Notes: generated by a model from the sequence alone, not told the origin. Positions 1 to 10,381 are shown, counted from the stretch's first letter. The stretch is DNA of 64,000 nt from Spirochaetota bacterium (GCA_016932015.1 JAFGDQ010000016.1:1-64000), one strand, 5' to 3'. Translations and numbers: made by a program.

Positions 1-188
1 ATACGGAACTAATCCCGGATTCTTGATTTTTAGGCAGATCAGGACAACAGCGGGCAGGTGTATCTGACAGAGGCTTGCCGGATTTGAGTAAAGCAACAAG
101 TCTAATAATTAAACATCTGTATGCGCTCCTCTTTACTATTCCCTGAGCACAAATTAAATTATATAATAGAGTAAAAACAATATTATTT

Positions 189-217
189 TTGACTTTATAA
201 TTAATCTGATATATAAT
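189..217 (+). promoter_or_regulatory. Sigma-70-type promoter for the first chemoreceptor gene
   Basis: TTGACT at 189-194 and a perfect TATAAT at 212-217 are separated by 17 bases. The element lies about 47 bases before the chemoreceptor start codon. Predicted from sequence only. Confidence 0.6.
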
Positions 218-263
218 ATTGAATTACTTTCATTCTAATTATACAATGTAGCCGGGGGTTTTG

Positions 264-1994
264 ATGAAAAAGCTGTTTAAAAATTTTTCAATTCGTAAGC
301 AAATAATTTCCCAGGGAATTATTATAATATTAATCATGATCATTGTACAGGCATTATTTACAATCCCATCAATGAGAAATAATCTGATGGACCAGCAAAA
401 AAGAATAGTGAAAGAGGCTGTCAGTATAGCAGCTTCAATAATTGAAGATCAATATAGATTATATAAAGAAGGAAAAATAACAGAAGAAGAAGCCAAAGAT
501 CAGGCGATGAATGAAATCAAAGCAATGAGATACGGTAATGAAAATAAAGATTATCTGTTTATTTTAAATACTTCAGGTATAATGCTTATGCATCCATTTG
601 CACCTAAATTGATAGGAACAGATCGCACAAATGATAAAGATGTTAAAGGATATCTTTTTAATAAAGAGATGATGAGAATTGCTATAGAAGAAAGTTCAGG
701 ATATGTCAGATATTATTGGCAGTATAAAGACGATAAAGACCGTATTGAGGAGAAGGTCACTTATGTACAGTTATTCGAAAAATGGAAATGGGTAATTGGA
801 TCCGGAATATATATTGTCGAAGTGAATGAAATTATAAGTAAAATGCAATATTCCCTGTTTTCGATTATTATTTTAATTGGAATTGGGACATTTGTTGTTT
901 TATTTTTCCTTAGCAATACAATAACAAAACCAATAAGGGAGATAATTGATAAAATTAAATATATAATCGAAAAAGATGATTTAAGTATAAGAGTAGAAAC
1001 ATCACTTAACAATGAAATCGGTGTATTAGCTAAGGAATTCAACACCTTTATCGGAAAATTAAATAATTTAATAAATACTGTTAAAGATACAGCATTCCAG
1101 CTTTCATCCGCCTCAAGTGAAATGTCAAGTACCACAATGGTCTTTGCAGACAGTACACAAAATACAGCTTCCGCTGTTGAAGAAATTACTGCTACAATGG
1201 AAGAAATTTCAGCTGGTATGGATAATATATCTTCAAGTACCAGTGAAACGGACAACAGTATTAATTTGCTTATTGAAATGATAAAAGAGTTATCTAAAAC
1301 CATTTTGGTAATGGAAAAAAGGACAAAAGAATCGCTAACCCTCTCTGAAGATATTTCTTTAAAAGCAAAAAACGGTGAAGAATCATTAAATCAAATGAAC
1401 AGTACTATGGCAAAAGTAAAGCAAAGTTCTACACAAATGGTCAATATCATTAAAATCATAAATGATATTTCTGATAAGATAAATTTGCTTTCTTTAAATG
1501 CTGCAATTGAAGCGGCAAGGGCTGGAGATGCAGGAAGAGGATTTGCCGTTGTTGCAGATGAGATATCCAAACTGGCAGATCAGACTGCTGCAAGTTTAAA
1601 GGAAATTGATTCTCTTATTAAAGAAAATGACAATGAAATAAGCAAGGGCGATACTATAGTAAATAGTACAGTAGAAGTAATAAGTACAATTATTACAAGT
1701 GTATCAGCTATCAGGGAAATGATGAATAATTTCTTTTCGCTTATGCAGAAGCAGACCGAAACAAATAAAGCTGTAAATGAAGAAGCTGATATTGTAAAGG
1801 GAAAATCTGATGAAATCAAAACAGCAACTTCTGAGCAGAAAAATGCTGTTGAGGAAATAGTAAAATCAATCTCCGAAATTAATAATCTGACACAGACTAT
1901 TTCTTCAGGCTCGGAGGAAATGGCGAGCAACTCGGAAGAAATTTCCGGGATGGCGGAAAAAATGAAAGCAAATGTTGAGCATTATAACGTCTGA
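264..1994 (+). CDS. Methyl-accepting chemotaxis protein with single-cache sensor
   Basis: Inner-membrane chemoreceptor that would signal through CheW/CheA. The N-terminus has a transmembrane helix (about residues 12-32). A periplasmic single-cache type 2 domain follows (about 35-195), with the family signature around [13 protein letters not shown] and a later [11 protein letters not shown] segment. Then come a second membrane helix (about 198-218), a HAMP linker and a cytoplasmic signalling domain. The tip motif ([20 protein letters not shown]) is intact. The ATG at 264 is preferred over the TTG at 261 because GGGGG sits five bases before it. Cache type 2 domains commonly bind small organic acids, but the ligand here is unknown. 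The gene stands alone, with its own strong promoter. It shares architecture with the chemoreceptor at 22979-24862. Confidence 0.93.
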   Translation: MKKLFKNFSIRKQIISQGIIIILIMIIVQALFTIPSMRNNLMDQQKRIVKEAVSIAASIIEDQYRLYKEGKITEEEAKDQAMNEIKAMRYGNENKDYLFILNTSGIMLMHPFAPKLIGTDRTNDKDVKGYLFNKEMMRIAIEESSGYVRYYWQYKDDKDRIEEKVTYVQLFEKWKWVIGSGIYIVEVNEIISKMQYSLFSIIILIGIGTFVVLFFLSNTITKPIREIIDKIKYIIEKDDLSIRVETSLNNEIGVLAKEFNTFIGKLNNLINTVKDTAFQLSSASSEMSSTTMVFADSTQNTASAVEEITATMEEISAGMDNISSSTSETDNSINLLIEMIKELSKTILVMEKRTKESLTLSEDISLKAKNGEESLNQMNSTMAKVKQSSTQMVNIIKIINDISDKINLLSLNAAIEAARAGDAGRGFAVVADEISKLADQTAASLKEIDSLIKENDNEISKGDTIVNSTVEVISTIITSVSAIREMMNNFFSLMQKQTETNKAVNEEADIVKGKSDEIKTATSEQKNAVEEIVKSISEINNLTQTISSGSEEMASNSEEISGMAEKMKANVEHYNV

Positions 1995-2047
1995 TTACTG
2001 AATTGTGTTTCTAATTTCGACAACAGTAAAAAGCGGATTGAGGAAAA

Positions 2048-3004
2048 TTAAAGATCAATAACCATTCCTTCCCTGGCAATGTCAAGCTGTAGTGATCCGC
2101 TTTTTCTGGTGTTTATGCTCATATAGGTCTTTGAGTTTGAAAGCACTTCGTCAAGTTTTTCATCGCTGTAGTCAGGGTCATGATGAAAAAGTATCAGCCT
2201 TTTTACATTAAATCTTGAAGCAATATCAATTGCTATGGAAGCAGGCGAATGCCCCCAGTCAATTTTATCAATGAACTCATTAAAAGTATACTGGGCATCA
2301 AAAACAACAACGTCGGCGTCCTGAAAGAAATTTTTATATGTGTCAATGTCATTCATTTCATCAACATTAAATTCACAGTCGCTTGTGTAAATAAAGGTTT
2401 TACCATTCTCCTCGATTCTGTATCCGAAAGCTCCGCCCGGATGACGCATGCGTTTATTCATAATTTTAATATCGTTAAGATAAAATTCAGATTCTTTTTC
2501 CAGGGTTATAAATTCTTTTGTTGCCAGCATATAATCAAGGTTAACCGGGAAATGGGTAAAAACCTGCTGATACTCAATTCTTTCTTTAAGGTCATTAAAT
2601 GGCGAATATATATTGAATTTGTTCCCTTCAATAAAAAACGGCAGAAAAAAAGGAATTCCCTGAATATGGTCCCAGTGGGTATGTGTCAGAAGTACATTTC
2701 CGTTGCCAAGGCCTTTCCCGAAATCTCCTTTAGCGAGTTCCATTCCAAGAGCTTTTATGCCTGTACCGCAGTCAATTATAAATAATTCTCCACTGTCTGT
2801 TCTGACTTCAAAGCATGTCGTATTGCCCCCGTATGAACCTGTAACTGAATAAGGCAGGGAATTTATGAACCTGTCAATGGATTCTTCGGAAGAAATATCT
2901 CCGGGAGATGCGAGTGTTAACGCTTTTTTTAATTTCTTTTTTATGATTTCAGTTGATAATGGTGTCGGTATTGACCCTCTTACTCCCCAGAGTTTTATTC
3001 TCAT
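2048..3004 (-). CDS. Metallo-beta-lactamase-fold hydrolase
   Basis: 318-residue metal-dependent hydrolase. The N-terminal MRIKLWGVRGSIPTPL is typical of the PhnP/cyclic-phosphodiesterase-like branch. The metal-binding signature HTHWDH is intact, and further ligands are seen in RHPGGAFGY, YTSDCEF, VVFDAQYT, the GHSPAS region and LILFHHDP. An insertion of about 30 residues after the first strand (with SPGDISSEESIDRF) is a lineage feature that I recall from spirochaete and some deltaproteobacterial homologues. There is no signal peptide, so it is cytoplasmic. The substrate is unknown; related proteins act on phosphodiesters. It converges with the chemoreceptor upstream and ends 54 bases from it. 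Family call is firm, function is not. Confidence 0.85.
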   Translation of the reverse strand: MRIKLWGVRGSIPTPLSTEIIKKKLKKALTLASPGDISSEESIDRFINSLPYSVTGSYGGNTTCFEVRTDSGELFIIDCGTGIKALGMELAKGDFGKGLGNGNVLLTHTHWDHIQGIPFFLPFFIEGNKFNIYSPFNDLKERIEYQQVFTHFPVNLDYMLATKEFITLEKESEFYLNDIKIMNKRMRHPGGAFGYRIEENGKTFIYTSDCEFNVDEMNDIDTYKNFFQDADVVVFDAQYTFNEFIDKIDWGHSPASIAIDIASRFNVKRLILFHHDPDYSDEKLDEVLSNSKTYMSINTRKSGSLQLDIAREGMVIDL

Positions 3005-3222
3005 GTTATTTTTCCTGTTTTATGTATAGAATATCACTATTGTTAAGATATCTTAATTTTTCTTCAACAGAAATACGCTAATTAATTTAACTTCAGTGTA
3101 TTTTGCTTAATAAAAGTATAAACTTAAATAAGTGCATAAAAAAAGTACATACTTATCCGGAGAATAACAAATATAATAAAATCCAGTATTATTAAGTTAT
3201 TAGTTGAATATGAAAAAGTTGT

Positions 3223-6018
3223 TTATTGAATGTATCCCCATCCCCTTAAGACTTCTTTCATTCCGGGGCTTAATTTAATATCTTTGTCGCTAAGACTCAT
3301 TTCCATCCAGTATATTACAGGTATTCTGTAATAGGATACAGCTCCTGACGGTATCCCCTTTTCCTCAAGTCCGGTTTTTGAATATTCACGTGCGATGTGA
3401 AAATCAATCTTATCTTCTAATATTACCGGATTATTAAAATAATTTATATTCTCAACTGATGAGAAAATTTTATTTTTATTCAGCGGTTTCCCGTCTTTAT
3501 AAATTAATATTCTTAAAGCACTGTCAGGAGGATTTGTTTCAAAACTGATGATTGCCGTTTTATCTTTCACTTTACAGTTAAAAATAATATGTTTATCAGA
3601 AAGAGGTTTATATTCAATTTCATCCCCGTAAGTTTTAGGGTATGTAATTTTTCCATTCAGCGATTTAATCTCTATTGAATAATTACTGGTCTTTCCGGAA
3701 GCAGAAGCTGATAACTGAATAAAATTTTTATCAGGATATTCGATAAATTCTTCGAAGTATTGATTTCTTAGCCTTTTTGTTAGCTGAGCTGCGTCAGCCT
3801 CATAGGCAAGGTTTCTGGTCTCAAGAGGGTCTTGTTTTAAATCATAGACATATTCCTGCTGCATTATGTATCTCATACCGTCTTTTTCTCTGTATTTGTA
3901 CAGGCCGGGCAAATTAATATAGTATTTGTATCTTCCGTCTGTTACAAAACCATTCTGGAACCTGCCAACCATGGGAATGAAGTTATTAAATGATTTTTTT
4001 CTATCCTGATTGCTAAACAGCAGATTTTTGAAACTGTTTCCGGAGAATTTTATTTCTTTTTTGTTCATTACAATATCAAGAAGGGTTGGGCTTATATCAA
4101 GTGAGCTGATATATGAATCGATTTTTCCTGGAACTATGTCCAGATTTTCCGGTTTTATCAGGATAAATGGAATATTCATATAATCATTCAATAAGAACTG
4201 ACGGCCTTTCCTTGTGTACACTGACCTGTAATAGTAATCTGCAACTCTGTGGGATTCTCTTGTACTCATTTTTTTCTGTTTTTCAGTAATGTCGCCTCTA
4301 AAATAATGAGCATTTCCCATACTGTGGTCCGCAGTTATTATCACAATGGTATTTTCCCTGAGTTTTAATTTATCTATTGTCTGCAGTATTTTATCAAGAG
4401 AATCATTAAGATATCTGATATTTCCGAGCGCTGTTGCGCTACTGGTATTGAATTTCGTATCAGGTAAAGAAGAAAGATAGTAGCTTGCCGGAATCCATTT
4501 TGGCGGATGCGGAACATTGATATGGGAATAAAGGAAAAATTTTCTATTCTGATTCTCATTCAGAAATTCGATAACTCTTCTGAAATTTTCAGGTAGTTCC
4601 GATGGCTCCATTGTGTAGTCATAGTTTTCATCAAAGCCGAGATCAGCACCGACTCCAGATACGCTATGCCCTTCGGCATTACAGCTGATCTGTTTGGTAA
4701 AATATTTCTGTCTGGAAAGTTCATTCGAAAGTGTAGTGAAATTCTGGTTGTAAAATTCCTGTTCGTTTTCTTCTGTAATAATATTTCTGAAAACGGGCAT
4801 TCTGCATTTTGTGAATATCTGTGAAGTCCATAGTGATGTTATGGAAGGTCGTGTAACCTGACCAGCCGTAAAAATATTTTCAAAAAGGCAGATGTCGTCT
4901 TTATACCTGTCAATTGCCGGAGTTATTATTTTTCTTTTGCCGATTTTTTTTACTGCATCTTCATATGGCATAGTGCTGAACTCATTATAAAATTCGTAAA
5001 GATCCACATGCTGCTTGGAAAAAAGATCGAATATGATATAGACAATATTAACATGTTCATTTCGCTTATTGTCTATTGTTGAATAAACAGCAGGAGAACC
5101 GAGAAAGAGATAATTGTTTTTTTTGTCCTTTGATTTAAATTCTATTTTTAAACGGCCTGCGTATGAAGGTATTTCAACACGTATTTTTTTCCAGTCATCC
5201 TTATCTTTAAGGACACTTCTGCCCGGATGCCGGAAGTAGAATACAAGTGAATCAAAAACGTTTGAATATCTGAAAGGTTTTATCTCAGGCTTTATTTCAG
5301 GCTCAATCAGTTCATGCAGAAGCAGTTCTTTTTTATCTGAAATATAATAAATGTTCACTGTTCCATTCGTATCTGATAAGGGAAGTATGGTGTCGAATTC
5401 CAGGAATCTTTTACCGGTAGCTTTTCCAATGTTGTATGTTACATCGGACTCAGCATTAAGTACTATTGAATTTTTCTGATATGTGTAGTAGAAAATTCTG
5501 CCGCTGGCATATTTTAAATTATTCGGATGATTTCTGTATGGATTTTCATCGATATAAATATCTTTTTCCTTAAGATCCTGATTCAGCAGGAAGTTCCTGT
5601 CTTTTTTTGAAAGAAGATGGCTGAATTGCGCTTTATGAATATTGGTGATTAAGTCAAGTTCCTTCTCTTCTAAATGGTTTCCTTTATATTCGGTTGCATC
5701 TGATATTTTCTGGATGTAATCCTGATCATTCGGGAAAAAGCAGTAATTATACCAAGCGAATAGAAGAACAATTACTAATACACATAGGAACACAGCAGTT
5801 TTGATTAAAATTCTAAAGGGTTTGTGGAATTTGTTCAGGATTCGGGTATTTTTAAATATGTATGATATTAATCTGAAACATTGAATAATGATAATAAAAT
5901 ACATAACCGGAGAAAATAAATATTCTGTACCGGGTATCAGTTTGAGTATAACAGCGGCTATAAGTACAGTTAAAGCAGCAATTATTATTTTTACTGTATA
6001 TTTAATACGATTCTTCAT
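3223..6018 (-). CDS. Membrane-anchored sulfatase/alkaline-phosphatase superfamily protein
   Basis: 931 residues, with three N-terminal membrane helices (about 8-28, 36-54, 72-90). An extracytoplasmic segment of about 230 residues follows, then a sulfatase-fold domain (about 322-740) and a C-terminal beta-rich tail. The metal-site aspartate appears in NIVYIIFDLF, and the second metal cluster in IVIITADHSMGNAHYFRG. At the nucleophile position the sequence is VTRPSITSL (Thr389), not the CxPSR of true sulfatases. LtaS- and EptA-like phosphotransferases of this superfamily use threonine, so phospho-headgroup transfer is more plausible than sulfate-ester hydrolysis. It follows the related gene at 6083-8197 by 64 bases, probably in one operon. 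An envelope-modifying role is inferred. Confidence 0.78.
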   Translation of the reverse strand: MKNRIKYTVKIIIAALTVLIAAVILKLIPGTEYLFSPVMYFIIIIQCFRLISYIFKNTRILNKFHKPFRILIKTAVFLCVLVIVLLFAWYNYCFFPNDQDYIQKISDATEYKGNHLEEKELDLITNIHKAQFSHLLSKKDRNFLLNQDLKEKDIYIDENPYRNHPNNLKYASGRIFYYTYQKNSIVLNAESDVTYNIGKATGKRFLEFDTILPLSDTNGTVNIYYISDKKELLLHELIEPEIKPEIKPFRYSNVFDSLVFYFRHPGRSVLKDKDDWKKIRVEIPSYAGRLKIEFKSKDKKNNYLFLGSPAVYSTIDNKRNEHVNIVYIIFDLFSKQHVDLYEFYNEFSTMPYEDAVKKIGKRKIITPAIDRYKDDICLFENIFTAGQVTRPSITSLWTSQIFTKCRMPVFRNIITEENEQEFYNQNFTTLSNELSRQKYFTKQISCNAEGHSVSGVGADLGFDENYDYTMEPSELPENFRRVIEFLNENQNRKFFLYSHINVPHPPKWIPASYYLSSLPDTKFNTSSATALGNIRYLNDSLDKILQTIDKLKLRENTIVIITADHSMGNAHYFRGDITEKQKKMSTRESHRVADYYYRSVYTRKGRQFLLNDYMNIPFILIKPENLDIVPGKIDSYISSLDISPTLLDIVMNKKEIKFSGNSFKNLLFSNQDRKKSFNNFIPMVGRFQNGFVTDGRYKYYINLPGLYKYREKDGMRYIMQQEYVYDLKQDPLETRNLAYEADAAQLTKRLRNQYFEEFIEYPDKNFIQLSASASGKTSNYSIEIKSLNGKITYPKTYGDEIEYKPLSDKHIIFNCKVKDKTAIISFETNPPDSALRILIYKDGKPLNKNKIFSSVENINYFNNPVILEDKIDFHIAREYSKTGLEEKGIPSGAVSYYRIPVIYWMEMSLSDKDIKLSPGMKEVLRGWGYIQ

Positions 6019-6082
6019 TATCTTTTATTTTTCTTCCTGACTATGAAAAAGGTTTTTCTGTAAAGATTCTGTAATCAGATTT

Positions 6083-8197
6083 TTAGTAGCGCATAATTGG
6101 AAAAATATAATCATTCCTTATGAAAACATCTCCATTTCTTGCTGCCCATTCAAACAGCCTTTTTCTTAATCTGTTAAAGTTGTGTTTATCAATTGATACA
6201 ATGTTTCTCTTCTCATCAGGATCTTTCAATGTGTCATATAATTCATAGACAATTTTGTCCTGCAGCGGCATATATATCAGTTTGTATCTGCCGTCAAAAA
6301 TGTATCTGTGCTTTGCAAGATTAATCTTATCCCTGTACTCATCTTTCAGAACAACCTGGTTATCAAAATATGAATCTGTTACTCCAAGACGGGTTATATC
6401 CGGATACATAATACGAAGTTTCTGAAAAAACAGATCGTCTCTTACTGTATTGTCAAACCATATGCCTGTTTCACCGAAAGCATAACGGGCTTCCATCTTT
6501 TCACCTTTAATAAGAGGCAGCAGAGACTTTCCTTCCATATATCCGGGTACCGGACTGTTAAGAATTGACAGAATCGTGGGAACAATGTCAACAGCTCTGG
6601 CAATATGATCGATCTTTAACCCGCTTTGCTTTAAGTCGGGAAAGCGGATTATAAACGGGATTCGTGTGGAATATTTCCCTCTGAAATGTTCACCATGGCC
6701 CATGCCCGTATCATTTTCGTAAAGATTTTCTCCATGGTCTGAAAGGATGATAATTATTGTATTGCTGAGAATATCCTCTTCAGAGAGAAATTCTATTATT
6801 TCACCGACAGCATCATCAAATGCTTTAAGCCCTCCGTCATAAAGAGCACGTATTTGCTTAATATCTTTATCCGAAATTCTGTCTTCTTTAATTTCATCAA
6901 GGGAAATTATATTCTGTTTATAATATTTATAGGGGCCGCTGTAATTTTCTTCAGAGTACATTTTATAATAAGGATAGGGCGATGCGTACGGAAAATGTGT
7001 GGATGAAAAAAATGATGTAATAAAGAATGATTTCTCGGAGTTCTTTATAGTGCTGATCACTTTATCTTTTATAAATTCCGGAGGACAGAAATATGCCGAG
7101 TCCTTTAGAACCGGGAATAATTCCAGGCCGGTTTTTCCTGTAATAAAAGGAAAGATTCCGGTATGCGCTTCAAGGATAATCTGCTCAAGGAGATAATTAA
7201 AGTTAAAATACGGAGTGTCGACTTTCCGGAATCCAAGGTCAATTCTTGTAAAAATATCAGCGGCGAAATCTCCTATAACTGATGTCTCATAATTCTGTTT
7301 GTTCAGGATTTCCGTTATTGAGTTAAATTTTTTATTAATATCTCTTGATGTCGGAAACATGTGCCTTATGCCGTGAGATGACGCATATCGTCCCGTCAGA
7401 ATGGAAACCCATGAAGGGAATGTCCTTGGCACTTCTATATAAGTGTTTGTAAAGGATATACCTTCTTTCATTATTTTGTCAATATTGGGTGTTGTATTGC
7501 GGGTATAACCGTTTCCGCTTAAATGATCCGGCCTGAGCGCATCAGCTGCAAGGATCAATACATTCGGATTGCCGAATCTTGCCTGATATCCCGTTGGAAT
7601 TAAGAACAGCAGAAACAGAAAAACAACAACCGCAATCAGTGTACAGATATAGTATTTTAGAATATAATTTTTCTTTTTATAGAGAGTTATTATCAGCAGA
7701 ATGGCAAGGAACGTGATTACAAAAATTTGTATAATGGTGAAAATTACAGGATTTACATTGTCAGCAAGAAAATCTACAAGAAGCTTATTAATATCATTTC
7801 TGACATAAAAGTTGTTCATGTATACTTGCGGGTACTTAATTAAATCTTTAAAAAAGAAAATAACAAAAAAGAATGCAGTAATAATGAAGTTAAAAACTGT
7901 GCTTTTTAAAAATCCGGGTTCCCTTTCTCTTAAGCTGGAAAATAAAATAATAAAAATCTGTGCGGCTATTCCGAGTATCAGGCCTGTAATAAGATATACG
8001 ATTAATACTTTGAGAAGGAAAAAAAGAAGAGTGCCGAGAAAGTTATTCAGAATATATGATTCAGCTTCGCTGCTTGTATTGCCCATATAGGACATTGACA
8101 TATTTTTTGCCAGGCCGTAAATGAAAAGAAGGAAGAAAAAAACTAGTCCGCCAAGTGAGGGAAGAAAGCTTCGTAAATATTTTTTATTTGATAACAT
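6083..8197 (-). CDS. LtaS-like membrane sulfatase-superfamily enzyme
   Basis: 704 residues with five predicted membrane helices (about 13-30, 53-86, 102-120, 148-172, 182-200), as in LTA synthase and related phosphoglycerol transferases. The catalytic domain begins at about residue 211 (NVLILAADALRPDHLSGNGY). Thr259 in EVPRTFPSWVSILTG occupies the nucleophile position, followed by the conserved GRYASSHGIR. The second metal motif is ILSDHGENLYENDTGMGHGEH. The threonine argues against formylglycine sulfatase chemistry. It is the first gene of a two-gene operon with 3223-6018. The divergent neighbours gmhA and hldE make heptose precursors, so surface glycan or lipid decoration is a reasonable inference. 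The exact reaction is unknown. Confidence 0.82.
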   Translation of the reverse strand: MLSNKKYLRSFLPSLGGLVFFFLLFIYGLAKNMSMSYMGNTSSEAESYILNNFLGTLLFFLLKVLIVYLITGLILGIAAQIFIILFSSLREREPGFLKSTVFNFIITAFFFVIFFFKDLIKYPQVYMNNFYVRNDINKLLVDFLADNVNPVIFTIIQIFVITFLAILLIITLYKKKNYILKYYICTLIAVVVFLFLLFLIPTGYQARFGNPNVLILAADALRPDHLSGNGYTRNTTPNIDKIMKEGISFTNTYIEVPRTFPSWVSILTGRYASSHGIRHMFPTSRDINKKFNSITEILNKQNYETSVIGDFAADIFTRIDLGFRKVDTPYFNFNYLLEQIILEAHTGIFPFITGKTGLELFPVLKDSAYFCPPEFIKDKVISTIKNSEKSFFITSFFSSTHFPYASPYPYYKMYSEENYSGPYKYYKQNIISLDEIKEDRISDKDIKQIRALYDGGLKAFDDAVGEIIEFLSEEDILSNTIIIILSDHGENLYENDTGMGHGEHFRGKYSTRIPFIIRFPDLKQSGLKIDHIARAVDIVPTILSILNSPVPGYMEGKSLLPLIKGEKMEARYAFGETGIWFDNTVRDDLFFQKLRIMYPDITRLGVTDSYFDNQVVLKDEYRDKINLAKHRYIFDGRYKLIYMPLQDKIVYELYDTLKDPDEKRNIVSIDKHNFNRLRKRLFEWAARNGDVFIRNDYIFPIMRY

Positions 8198-8549
8198 TAA
8201 TAATTTTTAAAATTTATTCATATAAATTAAATTTGATTTGTTGACTTTGGAGAATTTATTCGTATTACTTATACGTCAACATATTTTTATCGGTTTAAGC
8301 TGCAGTTTTTATCTTCTTTTTAAAAAAGATTTGAAATATATAAGTAAGCATATTCCTATAGCTTTATAGTATATTTATATATCGGATTTCAGTATAATTG
8401 TTTTTGTTAAAAAACGTATCTGTATCTTTTTAACAGGAATAATCCGGATTGATACAATAGAATGTATCTGTATGGAATTTTTAAGGATATCCCGGAAAAT
8501 TTTTAAATTTAATAGATAGTTTTTAATTTGATTAAAATAAATATTAAAC
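8198..8549. other. Divergent intergenic region
   Basis: AT-rich spacer between the leftward sulfatase-like operon and rightward gmhA. I see no gene, no strong paired -35/-10 elements and no clear Shine-Dalgarno sequence before gmhA. A short inverted pair (GTTGAC near 8240, GTCAAC near 8275) could be part of an operator, but this is weak. Confidence 0.4.
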
Positions 8550-9128
8550 ATGAAAAACACCAGTTCTTTTTTTGAAGATACATTAAAGGATCATATTAGT
8601 ACTGTTAAAATGATATCCGGCATCAGGGATGTTATAGAAAATTTAGCAGCGAAGGCAATTGATATTTTGAAAAACGGCGGTAAACTGCTGATCATGGGAA
8701 ATGGGGGAAGCGCTGCTGACAGCCAGCATATGGCGACAGAAATTGCTGTTCGTTATAAAAAGCAAAGGAAGGCTTTACCGGCTATTGCGCTTACTACTGA
8801 CTCTTCTGTCTTAACAGCAGCAGGGAATGATTTTTCCTTTGATATGATTTTTTCAAGGCAGATAGAGGCTCTGGCAACTGAAAAGGACATGGTAATAGGT
8901 ATTTCAACCTCCGGTAACAGCCTGAATGTACTGAAAGGAATTGAATGCGCAAAAGACATTGGATGTACTACTGCTGCTTTACTTGGAAGTAAAGGTGGAG
9001 CTATTGCTTCTATTCCTGATCTGTCCGTAATTGTTCCTTCTTCAAATACACCCCGTGTTCAGGAATGCCATATTTTGATAATACATATTATTTGTGAGAT
9101 GATTGAAAATGAATTCATTGAGTCTTGA
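8550..9128 (+). CDS. gmhA: Sedoheptulose 7-phosphate isomerase
   Basis: 192 residues, the usual GmhA length, consisting of a single SIS domain. It converts sedoheptulose 7-phosphate to D-glycero-D-manno-heptose 7-phosphate, the first step of ADP-heptose synthesis for LPS core or S-layer glycans. Family motifs are intact: MGNGGSAADSQHMATEIAVR, LTTDSSVLTAAGNDFSF and GISTSGNSLNVLKGIECA, plus the C-terminal VQECHILIIHIICEMIE helix. The ATG at 8550 lacks a clear ribosome-binding site, but the N-terminus aligns with the family. The 3' end overlaps hldE, so the two are translationally coupled and supply consecutive steps. Confidence 0.93.
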   Translation: MKNTSSFFEDTLKDHISTVKMISGIRDVIENLAAKAIDILKNGGKLLIMGNGGSAADSQHMATEIAVRYKKQRKALPAIALTTDSSVLTAAGNDFSFDMIFSRQIEALATEKDMVIGISTSGNSLNVLKGIECAKDIGCTTAALLGSKGGAIASIPDLSVIVPSSNTPRVQECHILIIHIICEMIENEFIES

Positions 9129-10377
9129 TTTCTCAGCCTGCCGTGTGCTTGTAATAGGTGATGTAATTCTCGATAAATATTATTACGGTAAAGTTAACAG
9201 AATTTCACCGGAGGCGCCGGTACCTGTTGTAAAGGTGACACGGGAAAAAATGTCTCCCGGAGGTTCGGGAAATGTAGTGAACAATGTAAGCAGTCTTGGA
9301 GCAGGGGCTTTTCATGTCAGTTTTACCGGAAAAGATGAAAACGCCCGAATATTGAATCAGCTTCTGAATAAAGCAAATGTGCAGAATAATTTTATTGAAA
9401 TCGAAAATCCTACAGTAACAAAAATAAGAGTAATCGGAGAGCATCAGCAGGTGGTCAGGCTGGATTTTGAAGAGCATTTTTTAATGGGTGATGATGCCTT
9501 TAAAGAAATCGTACAACGAATTGAGAATATAAATGTAAAGATTGATGCAGTAATTATATCTGATTACGGGAAAGGGCTGTGCTCACATAAGGTCTGCCGG
9601 TATATTATTGATAAATACAGGCCTCTTGATATTCCTGTAATTATTGATCCTAAAGGGCATAACTGGGATAAATATAAAAACGCGGAATTCATAACACCTA
9701 ATGTCAGGGAACTGGGTGAAGTTGCCGGAAAAGAAGTCAGTAATAATGATCATGATATTGAGAAATACGGCCTTGAGGTAATGAATCGTTATTCAATAAA
9801 AAATTTGCTTGTAACAAGATCTGATAAAGGTATGTCGCTGATCACTCCTGATACAGCATATCATATACCTACTGATGCTTCTGAAGTTTACGACGTCTCC
9901 GGTGCGGGAGATACGGTTGTAGCAACTCTTGCTGCAGGATTATCTGCGAAATTAAACATGCTTGACTGCGTAAAGCTTGCGAACCGGGCGGCAGGAATCG
10001 TTGTTAACAAGTTCGGTACAGCGAGCGTAGACATTGAGGAGCTTGCCCATTCATTCAGAGACGGTCATGAAGCTAAACAGCTCCATATAAATTTACTTAA
10101 CAGGATTGCTGATCAGCTGAGCATGAAAGAGAAGAAGATTGTTATTGTGAGCGGGGAATATCATTCAATTGATCTGCAGACGGTTAAATTTTTAAGGGAA
10201 GCAAAAAAGAAAGGAGATATTCTCATTGCCGGGATTGAAAATAAAGATGAAAAAGAAGCTTCTGAAATAAGCGAAATTTTATCCGGATTTGAAGTAGTTG
10301 ATTATGTAATCATCACAGGCAGCTATCCGTTACCGGACTCAATCAGGAAAAAAGCTGTTTTATTAAATTTAAATTAA
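9109..10377 (+). CDS. hldE: Heptose 7-phosphate kinase with degenerate nucleotidyltransferase-like tail
   Basis: PfkB-family sugar kinase (about residues 5-310) that phosphorylates heptose 7-phosphate at C1. The kinase part is complete: LVIGDVILDKYYYG near the start, SPGGSGNVVNNV, IISDYGKGL, and the catalytic/anion-hole motif DVSGAGDTVVATLAAGL. About 100 further residues resemble the second domain of bifunctional HldE (ADP-heptose synthase). There the expected nucleotidyltransferase signature (GCFDxxHxGH-like) reads GEYHSIDLQTVKFL. The HxGH histidines are gone, and the tail is shorter than usual. ADP transfer is therefore probably not done by this protein. The ATG at 9109 with GAGAT upstream is preferred over the TTG at 9103; it overlaps gmhA by 20 bases. 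Confidence 0.88.
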   Translation: MNSLSLDFSACRVLVIGDVILDKYYYGKVNRISPEAPVPVVKVTREKMSPGGSGNVVNNVSSLGAGAFHVSFTGKDENARILNQLLNKANVQNNFIEIENPTVTKIRVIGEHQQVVRLDFEEHFLMGDDAFKEIVQRIENINVKIDAVIISDYGKGLCSHKVCRYIIDKYRPLDIPVIIDPKGHNWDKYKNAEFITPNVRELGEVAGKEVSNNDHDIEKYGLEVMNRYSIKNLLVTRSDKGMSLITPDTAYHIPTDASEVYDVSGAGDTVVATLAAGLSAKLNMLDCVKLANRAAGIVVNKFGTASVDIEELAHSFRDGHEAKQLHINLLNRIADQLSMKEKKIVIVSGEYHSIDLQTVKFLREAKKKGDILIAGIENKDEKEASEISEILSGFEVVDYVIITGSYPLPDSIRKKAVLLNLN

Positions 10378-10381
10378 ATTA

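Noticed and set aside
1-188. Possible gene end or start at the left window edge
   Set aside because: Short frames on both strands show no recognisable protein pattern or ribosome-binding site.
2029-2105. Inverted repeat AAAAAGCGGAT / ATCCGCTTTTT around the end of the metallo-beta-lactamase gene
   Set aside because: The loop is more than 50 bases and one arm lies inside coding sequence; not a convincing terminator.
8375-8560. Leftward 61-codon frame before gmhA
   Set aside because: Low-complexity Ile/Lys/Asn composition from AT-rich DNA, overlaps the gmhA start, no ribosome-binding site.
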